Shown here piece by piece: positions 49,925 through 59,693 of a DNA stretch of 64,000 bases. The notes beneath the pieces were generated by a model, which was not told the DNA's origin, ran no database searches, and worked only from the letters and a program-made list of their open reading frames with translations. Source of the DNA: RUG11247 sp045649485 (GTDB taxonomy: Bacteria > Bacillota > Clostridia > Christensenellales > Aristaeellaceae). Each line of letters starts with the position of its first letter. Within the stretch, counting starts at the first letter, position 1. The DNA is taken from positions 164,070 to 228,069 of the forward strand of contig JAZRPZ010000073.1 in assembly GCA_045649485.1 (NCBI GenBank), in the 5' to 3' direction. The position numbers and the translations under genes are program-made.

Positions 49925-51073
49925 TCACCATTCTGCGATAACGCCGTCGCTGTCACGCCAGATGGGATTATGCCAGTTGTGACCTTCCTTGGCCATTTCA
50001 CGCACGTAATCTTCGTCTACTTCGATTCCGAGACCCGCGCCGGTCATGAGGTCAACATAACCGTTCTTATATTTGAATACTTCGGGAGTCTTCAGATACT
50101 TCAGCAGGTCGTAGCCTTCGTTATAGTGGATATTAAGGCTCTGTTCCTGAATGAATGCATTAGGAGTGCAGAAATCCACCTGCAGGCATGCCGCAAGCGC
50201 AATGGGACCAAGAGGACAATGAGGTGCAACCGCCACATCGAAACACTCTGCCATGGCTGCAATCTTTCTGGTCTCCAGAATGCCGCCGCAATGGCTTACA
50301 TCAGGCTGGATTATATCCACTCCGCCGCGGGTCAGCATGCGCTTGAATCCCCAGCGTGTGAAATTGCGTTCGCCGGTGGCAATGGGTATATTGATGCTGC
50401 GGGAGAATTCCAGGAATTCATCCTCATTTTCACAAAGGACAGGCTCTTCAACGAACATAAGATTATAAGGCTCCAGCTTCTTCATAAGAACTTTTGCCAT
50501 GGTCTTATGCACTCTGCCATGGAAATCCACAGCAATGCCCAGCTTATCTCCTACCGCTTCGCGGATAGCTGCCACGCGCTCAACGGTAGCATCGAGCTTA
50601 TCATAGGAATCTATCCATTTCAGTTCATCGGTACCGTTCATCTTGACGGCGCTGTAGCCCTGCTCAACAGCCTCTTTCGCGTAAGTAGCTGTATCACGGG
50701 GATGGTCGCCGCCTATCCAGCGGTATACCTGTATCCTGTCGCGGCACTTACCGCCCAGCATCTGATAAACGGGCATATTGTGGAATTTACCCTTTATATC
50801 CCACATAGCCTGTTCGATGCCGGAAATAGCGCTGGTGAGTATCGGGCCGCCGCGATAGAAACCGGTGCGGTAGAGCATCTGGAATACATCTTCCACATCC
50901 TCGGCAGATTTTCCGATAACGCATTCCGCCATTTCGCGCACGCATGCGGCAACGGTATCAGCGCGGCCTTCAACTACAGGCTCGCCCCAGCCTACTATAC
51001 CGGATTCGGTGGTCATCTTGAGAAACAGCCATCTCGGCGGTACTTTGAAAAGTTCAATGGATTTTATCTTCAT
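49925..51073 (-). CDS. dgoD: D-galactonate dehydratase
   Basis: A 382-residue enolase-superfamily enzyme, the same length as E. coli DgoD, and very alike along its length: FKVPPRWLFLKM, GWGEPVVEGRADTV, YRGGPILTSAISGIEQAMWD, AVDFHGRVH (metal Asp, acid His), FVEEPVLCE, ATGERNFTRWGFKR, QPDVSHCGGI, APHCPLGPIALAACLQVD (catalytic His) and WHNPIWR. It dehydrates D-galactonate to 2-keto-3-deoxygalactonate. GGAGG precedes the ATG. No dgoK or dgoA is in the window. Confidence 0.92.
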   Translation of the reverse strand: MKIKSIELFKVPPRWLFLKMTTESGIVGWGEPVVEGRADTVAACVREMAECVIGKSAEDVEDVFQMLYRTGFYRGGPILTSAISGIEQAMWDIKGKFHNMPVYQMLGGKCRDRIQVYRWIGGDHPRDTATYAKEAVEQGYSAVKMNGTDELKWIDSYDKLDATVERVAAIREAVGDKLGIAVDFHGRVHKTMAKVLMKKLEPYNLMFVEEPVLCENEDEFLEFSRSINIPIATGERNFTRWGFKRMLTRGGVDIIQPDVSHCGGILETRKIAAMAECFDVAVAPHCPLGPIALAACLQVDFCTPNAFIQEQSLNIHYNEGYDLLKYLKTPEVFKYKNGYVDLMTGAGLGIEVDEDYVREMAKEGHNWHNPIWRDSDGVIAEW

Positions 51074-51108
51074 TGCGGATTCCTCCCCAAGCAAATTCTG
51101 TTATTTAC

Positions 51109-51136
51109 ATTATATCTATTTTCGCCAAAATAGCAA
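51109..51136 (-). promoter_or_regulatory. Promoter of dgoD
   Basis: Minus strand TTGCTA at 51136-51131, 16 bases, TATAAT at 51114-51109. Its -35 box abuts the polC terminator. Confidence 0.65.
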
Positions 51137-51140
51137 TAAA

Positions 51141-51168
51141 AGCAGACCATGCAAATGCACAGTCTGCT
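51141..51168 (-). terminator. Terminator of polC
   Basis: Arms AGCAGAC and GTCTGCT with an inner TGCA pairing; TTTTATTG follows on the minus strand. Confidence 0.75.
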
Positions 51169-51173
51169 CATTA

Positions 51174-54100
51174 TTATAATCCACCAAAGTCAAACAGCGT
51201 CACCTGACTGGTCGCTGGAAGGTCTCCCAGACAGCCTGCAAGCCGCATCTGTTCGACGGTAGATTTGGCCACCTTGCGGCGTACCATATCTTCCTGAGAT
51301 ATGAACGGTCCGCCCTCACGGGCTTTGCAGAATGCTTCGGCAGCGCTCAGACCTACGCCGGGCAGCGAGTTTATGGGCGGCAGTATGTATCCATCGTCGA
51401 TGATAAAATCACCGGGCTTCGATTTATACATATCCACAGGCTTAAGGTGCACGCCGCGCATATTCATCTCGATAAGTATCTCGAGGATGGTAACTTCGCC
51501 GTCCTTACGCTCGCGTTCTTCCTTCTCCAGACCGTTTATCTCCTCTATCATGCTGCGCAGTACGTCTACATCCTCGGTGACCATGGTCACTCCGTTGAAT
51601 ACATCCGCGTTTCGCATAAGATAACAGGTATAGTAAGCGATAGGATAAAAGATCTTGAAATACGCTATGCGCAGACCCATTGTAACATACGCAACGGCAT
51701 GGGCTTTGGGGAACATGTACTTGATCTTCTTACAGGAATCGATGTACCAATCGGGAGTCTCTACGGACTGTATGGCCTCTTCCATCTGGGGAGTAAGGCC
51801 TTTACCCTTACGCACGGATTCCATGGTCTTGAAGGCGATCTCACTGTCTACACCCTTGGCAATTAGCGCATTCATGATATCATCTCGGGTACAGAAGCAT
51901 TCCTTCAGCGGTATGCCCCTGCGTACAAGATCCTGTGTGTTGCCCAGCCAGACGTCGGTACCATGGGAAAGACCGGAAATTCGGATAAGCTCCTCCATGG
52001 TATTGGGTCTTGTTTCAGTAAGCATGCCGCGAACAAAACGCGTACCGAATTCAGGGATGCCAAGAGTTCCCGTGGGAACGCCAAGCTGCTCTTCGGTAAG
52101 ACCCAGCGCATCGGGCTTTGAGAAAAGTGAAATGATCTGGGCGAAAATATCAGCGTCATGCAGAGGTACCTGCTGCGGCGCAATACCGGTGATATCCTGC
52201 AGTTTTCTGAGCATGGTGGGATCATCGTGTCCCAGTATATCCAGCTTAACGAGGATATCGTGCATGGAGTTAAAGTCGAAGTGCGTAGTGACGGTCTCGC
52301 TGGTCATATCATCGGCAGGATGCTGTATTGCCGTGAACTGGAATATCTCATAGTCCTTCGGCAGAACTACCATGCCTGCAGGATGCTGACCTGTGGTACG
52401 CTTTACTCCGGTAATACCCTTTGCAAGCCTGACCTTTTCGGCCTTGGAGTAACTGCGTCCGCGTGCTTCCGCATACTTGAAAACATATCCGAGAGCGGTC
52501 TTATCTGCAACCGTACCTATGGTACCGGCGCGGAATACGTTCTCGGTACCGAAAAGCTCCTTTACGTAGTTATGAGCTACAGGCTGATATTCACCCGAGA
52601 AATTCAGGTCAATATCGGGAACTTTATTGCCCTTGAATCCAAGGAATACTTCAAAGGGAATATTGAAGCCGTCCTTGTCCATGAGATGCCCGCATTCCGG
52701 ACAGTTCTTCGCCGGCAGGTCAAGTCCGCAGGCGTACTGTTCGGGTACCTCGAATTCATTATGCTTGCAGTTGGGACAGACATAATGAGGCTGCAGCGAG
52801 TTAACCTCCGTAATTCCGGAAAGGAACGCAACAAGGGACGAGCCTACCGAACCTCGGGAGCCTACGATATATCCGTCCGAAAGGGACTTGGCAACAAGCT
52901 TAACCGCAATCATGTACAGAGTAGAGAATCCGTATCCGATGATGGCTTTCAGTTCCTTGTCGATACGCGCCTGTACTATGTCGGGCAGCGGGTCTCCGTA
53001 GATGCTTATCGCTTTACCGACTGTCCTGCTGCGCAGTTCGTCTTCGGCTTCGGGCCAGAAGGGCTGGAACGTCTCCTTACCTTCGGGATGCGGTATATGG
53101 AACTGGGTGGGCTCTATCTGATCGGCGATCATATTGGGCACATCGATTACGACGCGCTCTGCGGTCTCCTTGCCGAGATAAGAGAATTCCTCTATCATCT
53201 CGTCCGTTGTCTTGAAGTACAGCGGCGGCTGGATATCCGCATCGTCAAAGCCCTTTGTATCCATAAGTATCGCGCGGTAAATGGCATCAGTAGGCTCCAT
53301 GAAATGAACATCGCCTGTGGCAGCTACAGGGATACCGAGCCTGTCGCCGATATCTACTATGCGCTTATTGTAGGCGCGCACATCATCCATGGAATCCAGT
53401 TTGCCTTCTCGCACAAGGAACGCATTGTTTCCGGCGGGCTGGATTTCGAGATAATCATAGAATTTCGCTATGTTCTCCAGCTTCTTATCATCCGCACCGG
53501 CAACCATTGCCCTGTACAGTTCTCCCGCCTCACAGGCGCTGCCTACGATAAGTCCTTCACGCCATTTGGTTATAAGGCTTCTGGGTATACGCGGTGTACG
53601 ATGGAAGTAATTCAGATGACCTTCGCTGACGAGGCGGTACAGATTGGTAACGCCGGTCTGATTCTTTGCAAGCAGAATTATATGGAATGCTTCGCCGCCC
53701 GCATCGGTAGCAAATGCGTTGTTAAGGTCACTGAGATGGATAAGCGGTCTTGTCTCACTTACCTTCTCAAGAGACTTGACCAGCATTATGCCTGTTGCAC
53801 GCGCGTCATGAACAGCGCGGTGAGCGTTGGTCAGGTTGATATCCAGCATCTTGCAGAGAGTGCCAAGCTTGTGATTCTTGCTCTGCGGATACAGATTTCG
53901 TGCCAGTGCAAGTGTATCCAGCACAGGATAATCAAATTTCTTGCCGATGCGCTCCAGCATGCGCTTAATGAAAGCCATATCAAAAGAAGCATTGTGTGCG
54001 GCAAGGATTGCACCGTCAATAAACCGTGCGAATACCGGCGCCACATCCTCAAGCTTCGGCATATCGCGCAGCATGGCAGATGTAATGCCGGTTATCTCAA

Positions 54101-55493
54101 CGATCTTCTCGGGAAGAGGTTTGCCGGGATTAATAAGCTGATTGAATTCGGCAACTTCTTTGCCGTTTTCGATGCGCACCGCACCAATCTCGATTATCTC
54201 ATCCTTGGAGGTGTTAAGACCGGTGGTCTCAACATCCAGCACGACGATGGGCATATCAGAGAACCGATAATCACCGGGATCACTGATAATGGTGGGCGCA
54301 TCGTTTATAAGATATCCTTCGCAGCCCGGGATAAGTTTGACTCCGGTCTTCTTTACCGAGCCGTATGCCTCGGGGAAAGCCTGAACAACACCATGGTCAG
54401 TAAACGCAATGGCCTTATGCCCCCATGCCTTGGCACGCTTCATAAGGTTACTTGCAGAAGCGCAGGCATCCATGGTACTGAAAGTGGTATGGCAATGGAG
54501 TTCGACGCGCTTTCTGGGATAAGTATCCTCGCGCACGGGCTTATTGGCAGTCATTATATCGTTTACCATAAGCACCATTTCGCGGTCAAAATCGTCATAC
54601 CTGTAATTACCGCGCACCTTGACCCAGTTGCCATCTTTAAGAGCTTCACCCAGGGCTTCCATCTGCGCTTCAACAGACTTCGGATCGTCCATATTGCGCT
54701 TTCCGCCTACAAAGACCTTGCAGGTAGCTGAACCCAGATAGTCGGTCATGATGAACTTCACTATCTTGGATTTACCGTTTTTGGTATCCTTATAGGAATA
54801 TTCGGAAACTTCGCCCATGAGGACAACACCGCCGGTATCCTCGGAGAGCTGATTCATAGGCAGCGGGTCATCATTGATATTGCGGCCGAGCACAGCTTCC
54901 ACAGGCTTGGATGCCTGCTTTTTCTCGGGCACAGCATTTTTGGTCTGTTCGGCAAAGAGTTCAAGTTCTCGCTGACGTGCGTCTTCTATCTCCTTGAGCT
55001 TCTTTTCAGCATGACCGGTTATTCTTATCTGCGTGCGCGCAGTGATGTCAAAAAGCTGAAGCAGCAGTTTCTCCAGAAGCCTGTCTACCTTGCGCCCTTT
55101 AAGGAACTCCGCGCCTTCGGGAGACGAAACGCAAATGGTAAGCGTTCCGTTTTCCAGCTTCCACTCCGCTGAATTCCATTCAAGGAATGGCATGGACGCC
55201 GGACTTTCATGGGACACGAGTTCAGAAAGCAGCCCTGTAGCAAGCTTGATATCCTGCTCAACCGAATCCTTCAATTCGGGATATTTTACTTCAACGCTGA
55301 CTTTTACAGCCGGAAAAGCGCCTTTAAAGGCATTTGCCAGCTTCTTGTATTCGCGGCGAGTCAGAATTCGCGACGAATTCAGTATGATCGTCATTTCCCC
55401 CGAGTTGCGGGAGATCTGCACCTTATCCAGCGTTATAAGAGAAGACAGCGCCGGGTCAGCGCTGTCAATAAGCTGTCTCCAAAGTTCAGCCAT
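51174..55493 (-). CDS. polC: DNA polymerase III alpha subunit, PolC type
   Basis: A 1439-residue replicative polymerase of Gram-positive type. Domains in order: an N-terminal domain, an OB fold near residue 225, a PHP domain (ELHCHTTFSTMDACAS, near 330) split by a proofreading exonuclease (VVLDVETTGLNTSKDEIIEI at 416, HRAVHDARATG at 560), then the polymerase core (VGSRGSVGSSLVAFLSGI near 881), a zinc loop (CPNCKHNE and CPECGH, about 908-935), PDIDLNFSGE and a helix-hairpin-helix (SLPGVGLSAAEAF near 1378). GAGG lies 7 bases before the ATG. Last gene of the frr operon. Confidence 0.98.
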   Translation of the reverse strand: MAELWRQLIDSADPALSSLITLDKVQISRNSGEMTIILNSSRILTRREYKKLANAFKGAFPAVKVSVEVKYPELKDSVEQDIKLATGLLSELVSHESPASMPFLEWNSAEWKLENGTLTICVSSPEGAEFLKGRKVDRLLEKLLLQLFDITARTQIRITGHAEKKLKEIEDARQRELELFAEQTKNAVPEKKQASKPVEAVLGRNINDDPLPMNQLSEDTGGVVLMGEVSEYSYKDTKNGKSKIVKFIMTDYLGSATCKVFVGGKRNMDDPKSVEAQMEALGEALKDGNWVKVRGNYRYDDFDREMVLMVNDIMTANKPVREDTYPRKRVELHCHTTFSTMDACASASNLMKRAKAWGHKAIAFTDHGVVQAFPEAYGSVKKTGVKLIPGCEGYLINDAPTIISDPGDYRFSDMPIVVLDVETTGLNTSKDEIIEIGAVRIENGKEVAEFNQLINPGKPLPEKIVEITGITSAMLRDMPKLEDVAPVFARFIDGAILAAHNASFDMAFIKRMLERIGKKFDYPVLDTLALARNLYPQSKNHKLGTLCKMLDINLTNAHRAVHDARATGIMLVKSLEKVSETRPLIHLSDLNNAFATDAGGEAFHIILLAKNQTGVTNLYRLVSEGHLNYFHRTPRIPRSLITKWREGLIVGSACEAGELYRAMVAGADDKKLENIAKFYDYLEIQPAGNNAFLVREGKLDSMDDVRAYNKRIVDIGDRLGIPVAATGDVHFMEPTDAIYRAILMDTKGFDDADIQPPLYFKTTDEMIEEFSYLGKETAERVVIDVPNMIADQIEPTQFHIPHPEGKETFQPFWPEAEDELRSRTVGKAISIYGDPLPDIVQARIDKELKAIIGYGFSTLYMIAVKLVAKSLSDGYIVGSRGSVGSSLVAFLSGITEVNSLQPHYVCPNCKHNEFEVPEQYACGLDLPAKNCPECGHLMDKDGFNIPFEVFLGFKGNKVPDIDLNFSGEYQPVAHNYVKELFGTENVFRAGTIGTVADKTALGYVFKYAEARGRSYSKAEKVRLAKGITGVKRTTGQHPAGMVVLPKDYEIFQFTAIQHPADDMTSETVTTHFDFNSMHDILVKLDILGHDDPTMLRKLQDITGIAPQQVPLHDADIFAQIISLFSKPDALGLTEEQLGVPTGTLGIPEFGTRFVRGMLTETRPNTMEELIRISGLSHGTDVWLGNTQDLVRRGIPLKECFCTRDDIMNALIAKGVDSEIAFKTMESVRKGKGLTPQMEEAIQSVETPDWYIDSCKKIKYMFPKAHAVAYVTMGLRIAYFKIFYPIAYYTCYLMRNADVFNGVTMVTEDVDVLRSMIEEINGLEKEERERKDGEVTILEILIEMNMRGVHLKPVDMYKSKPGDFIIDDGYILPPINSLPGVGLSAAEAFCKAREGGPFISQEDMVRRKVAKSTVEQMRLAGCLGDLPATSQVTLFDFGGL

Positions 55494-55515
55494 ATTTATA
55501 CCTCATGTATTCCGA

Positions 55516-56559
55516 TCATTTGAGGAAACGGGTATTTATCTCTTCAATCAGTATTTTAGCAAGATCTCCGCGTACGGCACGGGGAGTTTCGCCGCGTACG
55601 AAGAGCGCTCCGCCTTCCTTGCCGCCAGCGATGCCAATATCCGCTTCCTTTGCCTCTCCGGGACCGTTTACGATACAGCCCATTACTGCAACCTTAAGAG
55701 ACTTGCGGACGTGCTGAGTGGCTTTACGGACCTCCTCGGCGATATCTTCAACAGGGATGCAGGTCCTTCCACAGGTGGGACAGGAAATTATTTCAACATA
55801 GTCCTTCCTGAGTCCCGCAGCGCGAAGTATCTCCAGACCGGCGGTTACTTCCTGTACAGGATCGCCGGAAAGGGACACACGGATCGTATCTCCTATTCCC
55901 TCCATAAGAAGGGTGCCGATACCAACCGCAGACTTTATCATACCGGTACGTGCGGTACCCGATTCGGTAACGCCGATATGCTGCGGAAGATCGCTCTTCT
56001 GTGCAGCAAGACGGCACGCTTCAATCATGGTGCGCACATCGGTTGCCTTATAGGATATGGCTATATCATAATATCCGGCATCCTCAAGCATCTTTGCATG
56101 TGCAAGACCGCTTTCCACCATACCTGCGGCAGTAACGCCGCCGTATTTGGCAAGGATCTCTTTTTCTATGGAACCGGAATTTACACCGATACGCACAGGC
56201 ACATGGTGCATCTTCAGGCAATCAGCCAGCTTTTTGACATTCGCTTCGCCGCCGATGTTACCGGGATTGATGCGCACCTTTGCAATGCCGTTTTCTACAG
56301 ACTTGATGGCAAGCTTATAATCGAAATGGATATCCGCAACCAAAGGCACAGGACTGCCGTCTACAAGCTCGCGCACGGCTGCTGCGCAGATATCATCATA
56401 TACCGATACTCTTACTATCTCAGCGCCTGCATCTGCCATGGCGCGAATCTGCGCAAGAGTTGCCTTTACATCGCGGGTATCGGTATTGGTCATGGTCTGT
56501 ACGCTTACAGGAGCTCCTCCGCCCATGAGAACACCGCCGATATTTATCTGTCTGGTCAT
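55516..56559 (-). CDS. ispG: 4-hydroxy-3-methylbut-2-enyl diphosphate synthase
   Basis: A 347-residue GcpE/IspG of the non-mevalonate isoprenoid route, reducing MEcPP to HMBPP with a 4Fe-4S cluster. Motifs: INIGGVLMGGGAPVSVQTMT, LVADIHFDYKLAIKS, RINPGNIGG, SCPTCGRTCIPVEDIA (CX2CX3C cluster cysteines) and GCIVNGPGEAKEADIGIAGG. It lies 19 bases after rseP and 22 bases before polC in the operon. Confidence 0.97.
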   Translation of the reverse strand: MTRQINIGGVLMGGGAPVSVQTMTNTDTRDVKATLAQIRAMADAGAEIVRVSVYDDICAAAVRELVDGSPVPLVADIHFDYKLAIKSVENGIAKVRINPGNIGGEANVKKLADCLKMHHVPVRIGVNSGSIEKEILAKYGGVTAAGMVESGLAHAKMLEDAGYYDIAISYKATDVRTMIEACRLAAQKSDLPQHIGVTESGTARTGMIKSAVGIGTLLMEGIGDTIRVSLSGDPVQEVTAGLEILRAAGLRKDYVEIISCPTCGRTCIPVEDIAEEVRKATQHVRKSLKVAVMGCIVNGPGEAKEADIGIAGGKEGGALFVRGETPRAVRGDLAKILIEEINTRFLK

Positions 56560-56578
56560 CTTTTGTACGACCTCCTTA

Positions 56579-57652
56579 TCAGCCCTGGATAAATCTTATT
56601 ATATCTTTATAAGTTACAAACAGCATAAGTCCAAACAACAGGAAAAGCCCCAGTGCGTGAACATAGCCTTCCTTCTCCGGAGGAATACGTTTACGCGTGA
56701 TTCCCTCCACCGCAAGGAACACAAGTCTGCCGCCGTCAAGTGCAGGCAGCGGGAGAAGATTCATAATGCCAAGGTTCAGCGAAATGAAGAAGACAAGGTA
56801 CAGTATCATATACAGACCTTCTTTTACCTGTTCGCTGACAATGGAAATGATGCCTACAGGGCCTGACATCTCATTTATACCTTCACCCTTGAAAACCAGA
56901 TTTTTCAGGCTTTCAAGCATAAGCTTGGTTGTGCTCAGCATATAATTGCCGGATTCAGCAAGCGATTCGGTAAAAGTATAATTGCGTGCATCGAACTGAA
57001 TACCTATCTGATAGGTATTCTGAAAGTATGTTTCACCGGTATTCGAATCAACATATTCCACAGGAACAAGTTCGGGAGTGATATCAATATCGATAAGTTC
57101 ATCGCCGCGCTTAACAGTAAATGTGAGCACCGTAGTATCATCAGCATCAACGACAAAACTGCGCATAAGTTCAGCGCCTTCATTATCATAACTGATATCC
57201 ACGCCGTTCACGGCAACGACTACATCCCCTGCTTCCATACCGGCTTCTATAGCAGGCATATCGGCAATAACATCTGCTATTCTGGGCATAAGAATCACGT
57301 TCATGAAGTTGGCAAGCAACAGCGCACATGATAAATATGCCAAAATGAAATTCATTATGGGGCCGGAAGCCACAGTAACAATGCGCTTCCACACAGGCAT
57401 CTGATTCATCGCATTAGGCGCAGGATTATCTTCATCCTCACCCACAAATGCGCAGAAGCCACCGATAGGTATCGCACGAAGAGAATATTTTATTCCCTTG
57501 CGTTCCCAACCGATAAGCTTCGGTCCCATACCTACTGCAAATTCAACGATGCCGATTCCGCACAGTCTGCCCGCAATATAGTGACCAAACTCATGAGCCA
57601 TGACTATAAAGCTGAGAATCAACAGCGCCGCAATTATATACAGAAGATTCAT
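56579..57652 (-). CDS. rseP: RIP metalloprotease RseP
   Basis: A 357-residue site-2-type membrane protease. The first transmembrane segment has FIVMAHEFGHYIAGRLCGI with HExxH zinc ligands. A single PDZ domain (IEAGMEAGDVVVAVNGVDIS) sits outside, and the C-terminal membrane part has NLLPLPALDGGRLVFL with the third metal-ligand Asp. It cleaves membrane-bound anti-sigma factors and signal-peptide remnants. It lies 18 bases downstream of dxr, the common cdsA-dxr-rseP order. Confidence 0.95.
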   Translation of the reverse strand: MNLLYIIAALLILSFIVMAHEFGHYIAGRLCGIGIVEFAVGMGPKLIGWERKGIKYSLRAIPIGGFCAFVGEDEDNPAPNAMNQMPVWKRIVTVASGPIMNFILAYLSCALLLANFMNVILMPRIADVIADMPAIEAGMEAGDVVVAVNGVDISYDNEGAELMRSFVVDADDTTVLTFTVKRGDELIDIDITPELVPVEYVDSNTGETYFQNTYQIGIQFDARNYTFTESLAESGNYMLSTTKLMLESLKNLVFKGEGINEMSGPVGIISIVSEQVKEGLYMILYLVFFISLNLGIMNLLPLPALDGGRLVFLAVEGITRKRIPPEKEGYVHALGLFLLFGLMLFVTYKDIIRFIQG

Positions 57653-57670
57653 TTTACCTCCGAAAGGCGT

Positions 57671-58813
57671 TTATTTATTCAGTATCTCCAGCGCGGCACG
57701 TCTTGCCTGTGCATCTGCTGCGTACACATCCGCAATGGAGCATACCTCACCATAGGTCAGTTTATTCAATACTTCCTCAACTATTTCAGAGATACGACCG
57801 AAGGGTATCCTGTCCTTGAGGAACCAGTCGACAGCTTCTTCATTCGCGCCGTTGAGGATAACAGGCGCAGTACCGCCTGCCCTGATAGCATCAAGCGACA
57901 GCCACAGCGCGCGGTAACGCACAGGGTCGGGCTGCTTGAAAGTAAGCTGCGAAAGCTGAGTAAAATCAAGCTTCTTTCCGTCGTAAGGTACTCGCTCCGG
58001 ATAACCCATTGCATAGCCGATAGGACCACGCATATCGGGGCTGCCCAGCTGCGCAAGCACAGCTCCGTCTTCAAATTCCACCATGGAATGGATAACGCTC
58101 TGAGGATGCACAACGACATCGATCTTATCCACAGGCATGTTGAACAGATAATGAGCCTCTATTACCTCAAGGCCCTTATTCAGCATTGTAGCACAGTCGA
58201 CGGTAATTTTTCCACCCATTACCCATGTAGGATGCTTCAGTACATCAACACGGGTAGCGTTATATATATTCTCAATGGGCATATCGCGCAGAGCGCCGCC
58301 GGAAGCAGTAAGGATTATACGGCTGGCAGGATTGCCGTTTGCGGCCTGCAGGCACTGGAAAATGGCCGAATGCTCGCTGTCAACGGGCAGCATGGGCTTG
58401 CCGAGACGGGCAGCCTTTTCCATAACAAGATTACCGCCGGTAACAAGTGCCTCCTTATTTGCCAGAAGCACTCTTTTGCAGCAATCAAGCGCAGTCCACA
58501 CCGCATCAAGACCTGCTATACCAACGATTGCACACAGGGCATCATCTGCACCGGAAGCAGCAAGCGCACGCGCCGAGCTTCCCGGGCCAAAGAACCACTG
58601 ACAATCCTTTACATCATCAGGTATAGTTGCAGGTTCGATATCAAGCGCTGCAACACGGGGCCTGAATTCACGAACAAGTTCAAAGAGCTTCTCTGCAGAA
58701 GATTTTGCAGTCAGGCATACGGGCACAAAATGATCGGGATGCCTGCGCGCAATGTCGAGCGCCTGCGACCCGATCGATCCGGTCGCCCCAAGAATAGCTA
58801 TAGTTCTGGGCAT
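57671..58813 (-). CDS. dxr: 1-deoxy-D-xylulose-5-phosphate reductoisomerase
   Basis: A 380-residue NADPH enzyme, second step of the MEP isoprenoid pathway, making MEP from DXP. Motifs: IAILGATGSIGSQALDIARR (NADPH fold), LLANKEALVTGG, LPVDSEHSAIFQCL (metal site), ILTASGGALRD, HPTWVMGGKITVDCATMLNK and GANEEAVDWFL. Starts 17 bases after the cdsA stop. IspG lies two genes on, so two steps of the route share the operon. Confidence 0.97.
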   Translation of the reverse strand: MPRTIAILGATGSIGSQALDIARRHPDHFVPVCLTAKSSAEKLFELVREFRPRVAALDIEPATIPDDVKDCQWFFGPGSSARALAASGADDALCAIVGIAGLDAVWTALDCCKRVLLANKEALVTGGNLVMEKAARLGKPMLPVDSEHSAIFQCLQAANGNPASRIILTASGGALRDMPIENIYNATRVDVLKHPTWVMGGKITVDCATMLNKGLEVIEAHYLFNMPVDKIDVVVHPQSVIHSMVEFEDGAVLAQLGSPDMRGPIGYAMGYPERVPYDGKKLDFTQLSQLTFKQPDPVRYRALWLSLDAIRAGGTAPVILNGANEEAVDWFLKDRIPFGRISEIVEEVLNKLTYGEVCSIADVYAADAQARRAALEILNK

Positions 58814-58829
58814 ATTATTCTCTCCAAAC

Positions 58830-59681
58830 TCAATGTCCCATCAGGGCGAAGAATATGTAGCAGGCTGCACAGCTGAACAAAATAGCGTCCAGTCTGTCCA
58901 TCATACCGCCATGTCCGGGAAAAATCCTGCCAAAGTCCTTGATGCCGCAATAACGCTTGATGAGCGAGGCCATCAGATCGCCAAGCTGGGAGATTCCTCC
59001 GGCTATAATGCCGAATATTGCAAACGCCCACATCGGCGCAAGCTGTGCAGCACCTTCTGCACCGTTCAGCTTTATATCCACAATCTGAAAAACCAGCGGG
59101 ATCGCTACAGCAAAAACTGCTGAGGTTATGATTCCCGCAACACTTCCGGCAATGGTCTTCTTGGGGCTGATTCCGGAACAAAGCTTCCGCTTACCTATCG
59201 CCCTGCCTACAAACAGCGCGAAGGTATCATTCATGGCAGACATAAGTATCGCCATAAGCAAAGCAAGCGTAGTCACGCCACGGCCTTCAAGATTCTGCAG
59301 GTTCATAAAGAACACATAGAACATGCCCGGATAGAGCATCGGGAAAACCGTAGCAACAATGGCCTTGAAATCAGGCTGGCCTTTCAGTATTACCGAAATC
59401 ATGCCGCACATAGAGCAGGCAATAAACACCATCATAACGGCAGAACCGCCAAGCCATGTAAGCCGGCTTTCGAATGCAACAGCCGCAGCCGAAAGCACGC
59501 AGAACAGATATCCAGGCCATCTTATGGCGTGCATATCCTTTTCTTTGAAAGCGTTGAAAATTTCATACAGGCTTACAAGGGCCATTATCAGCACCGCAGC
59601 GCGCAGGAACCAACCCTGCAGCGCAATCAGCGCACCTGCAACGGCAAGCAGAACCACACCGGTTATAACTCTGGTAAGCAT
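58830..59681 (-). CDS. cdsA: Phosphatidate cytidylyltransferase
   Basis: A 283-residue membrane enzyme with about seven hydrophobic segments that makes CDP-diacylglycerol. The signature near the C terminus is SLIKRYCGIKDFGRIFPGHGG followed by MDRLDA, shown here as IKDFGRIFPGHGGMMDRLDA; the Asp pair binds Mg2+. MNDTFALFVGRAIGKRKL is another family block. It lies 12 bases after uppS. Confidence 0.95.
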   Translation of the reverse strand: MLTRVITGVVLLAVAGALIALQGWFLRAAVLIMALVSLYEIFNAFKEKDMHAIRWPGYLFCVLSAAAVAFESRLTWLGGSAVMMVFIACSMCGMISVILKGQPDFKAIVATVFPMLYPGMFYVFFMNLQNLEGRGVTTLALLMAILMSAMNDTFALFVGRAIGKRKLCSGISPKKTIAGSVAGIITSAVFAVAIPLVFQIVDIKLNGAEGAAQLAPMWAFAIFGIIAGGISQLGDLMASLIKRYCGIKDFGRIFPGHGGMMDRLDAILFSCAACYIFFALMGH

Positions 59682-59693
59682 GCCGCACCTCCG

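Noticed and set aside
52158..54731. 857-codon open frame on the plus strand
   Set aside because: It is fully antisense to polC, whose domains are unmistakable, and shows no motif or ribosome site.
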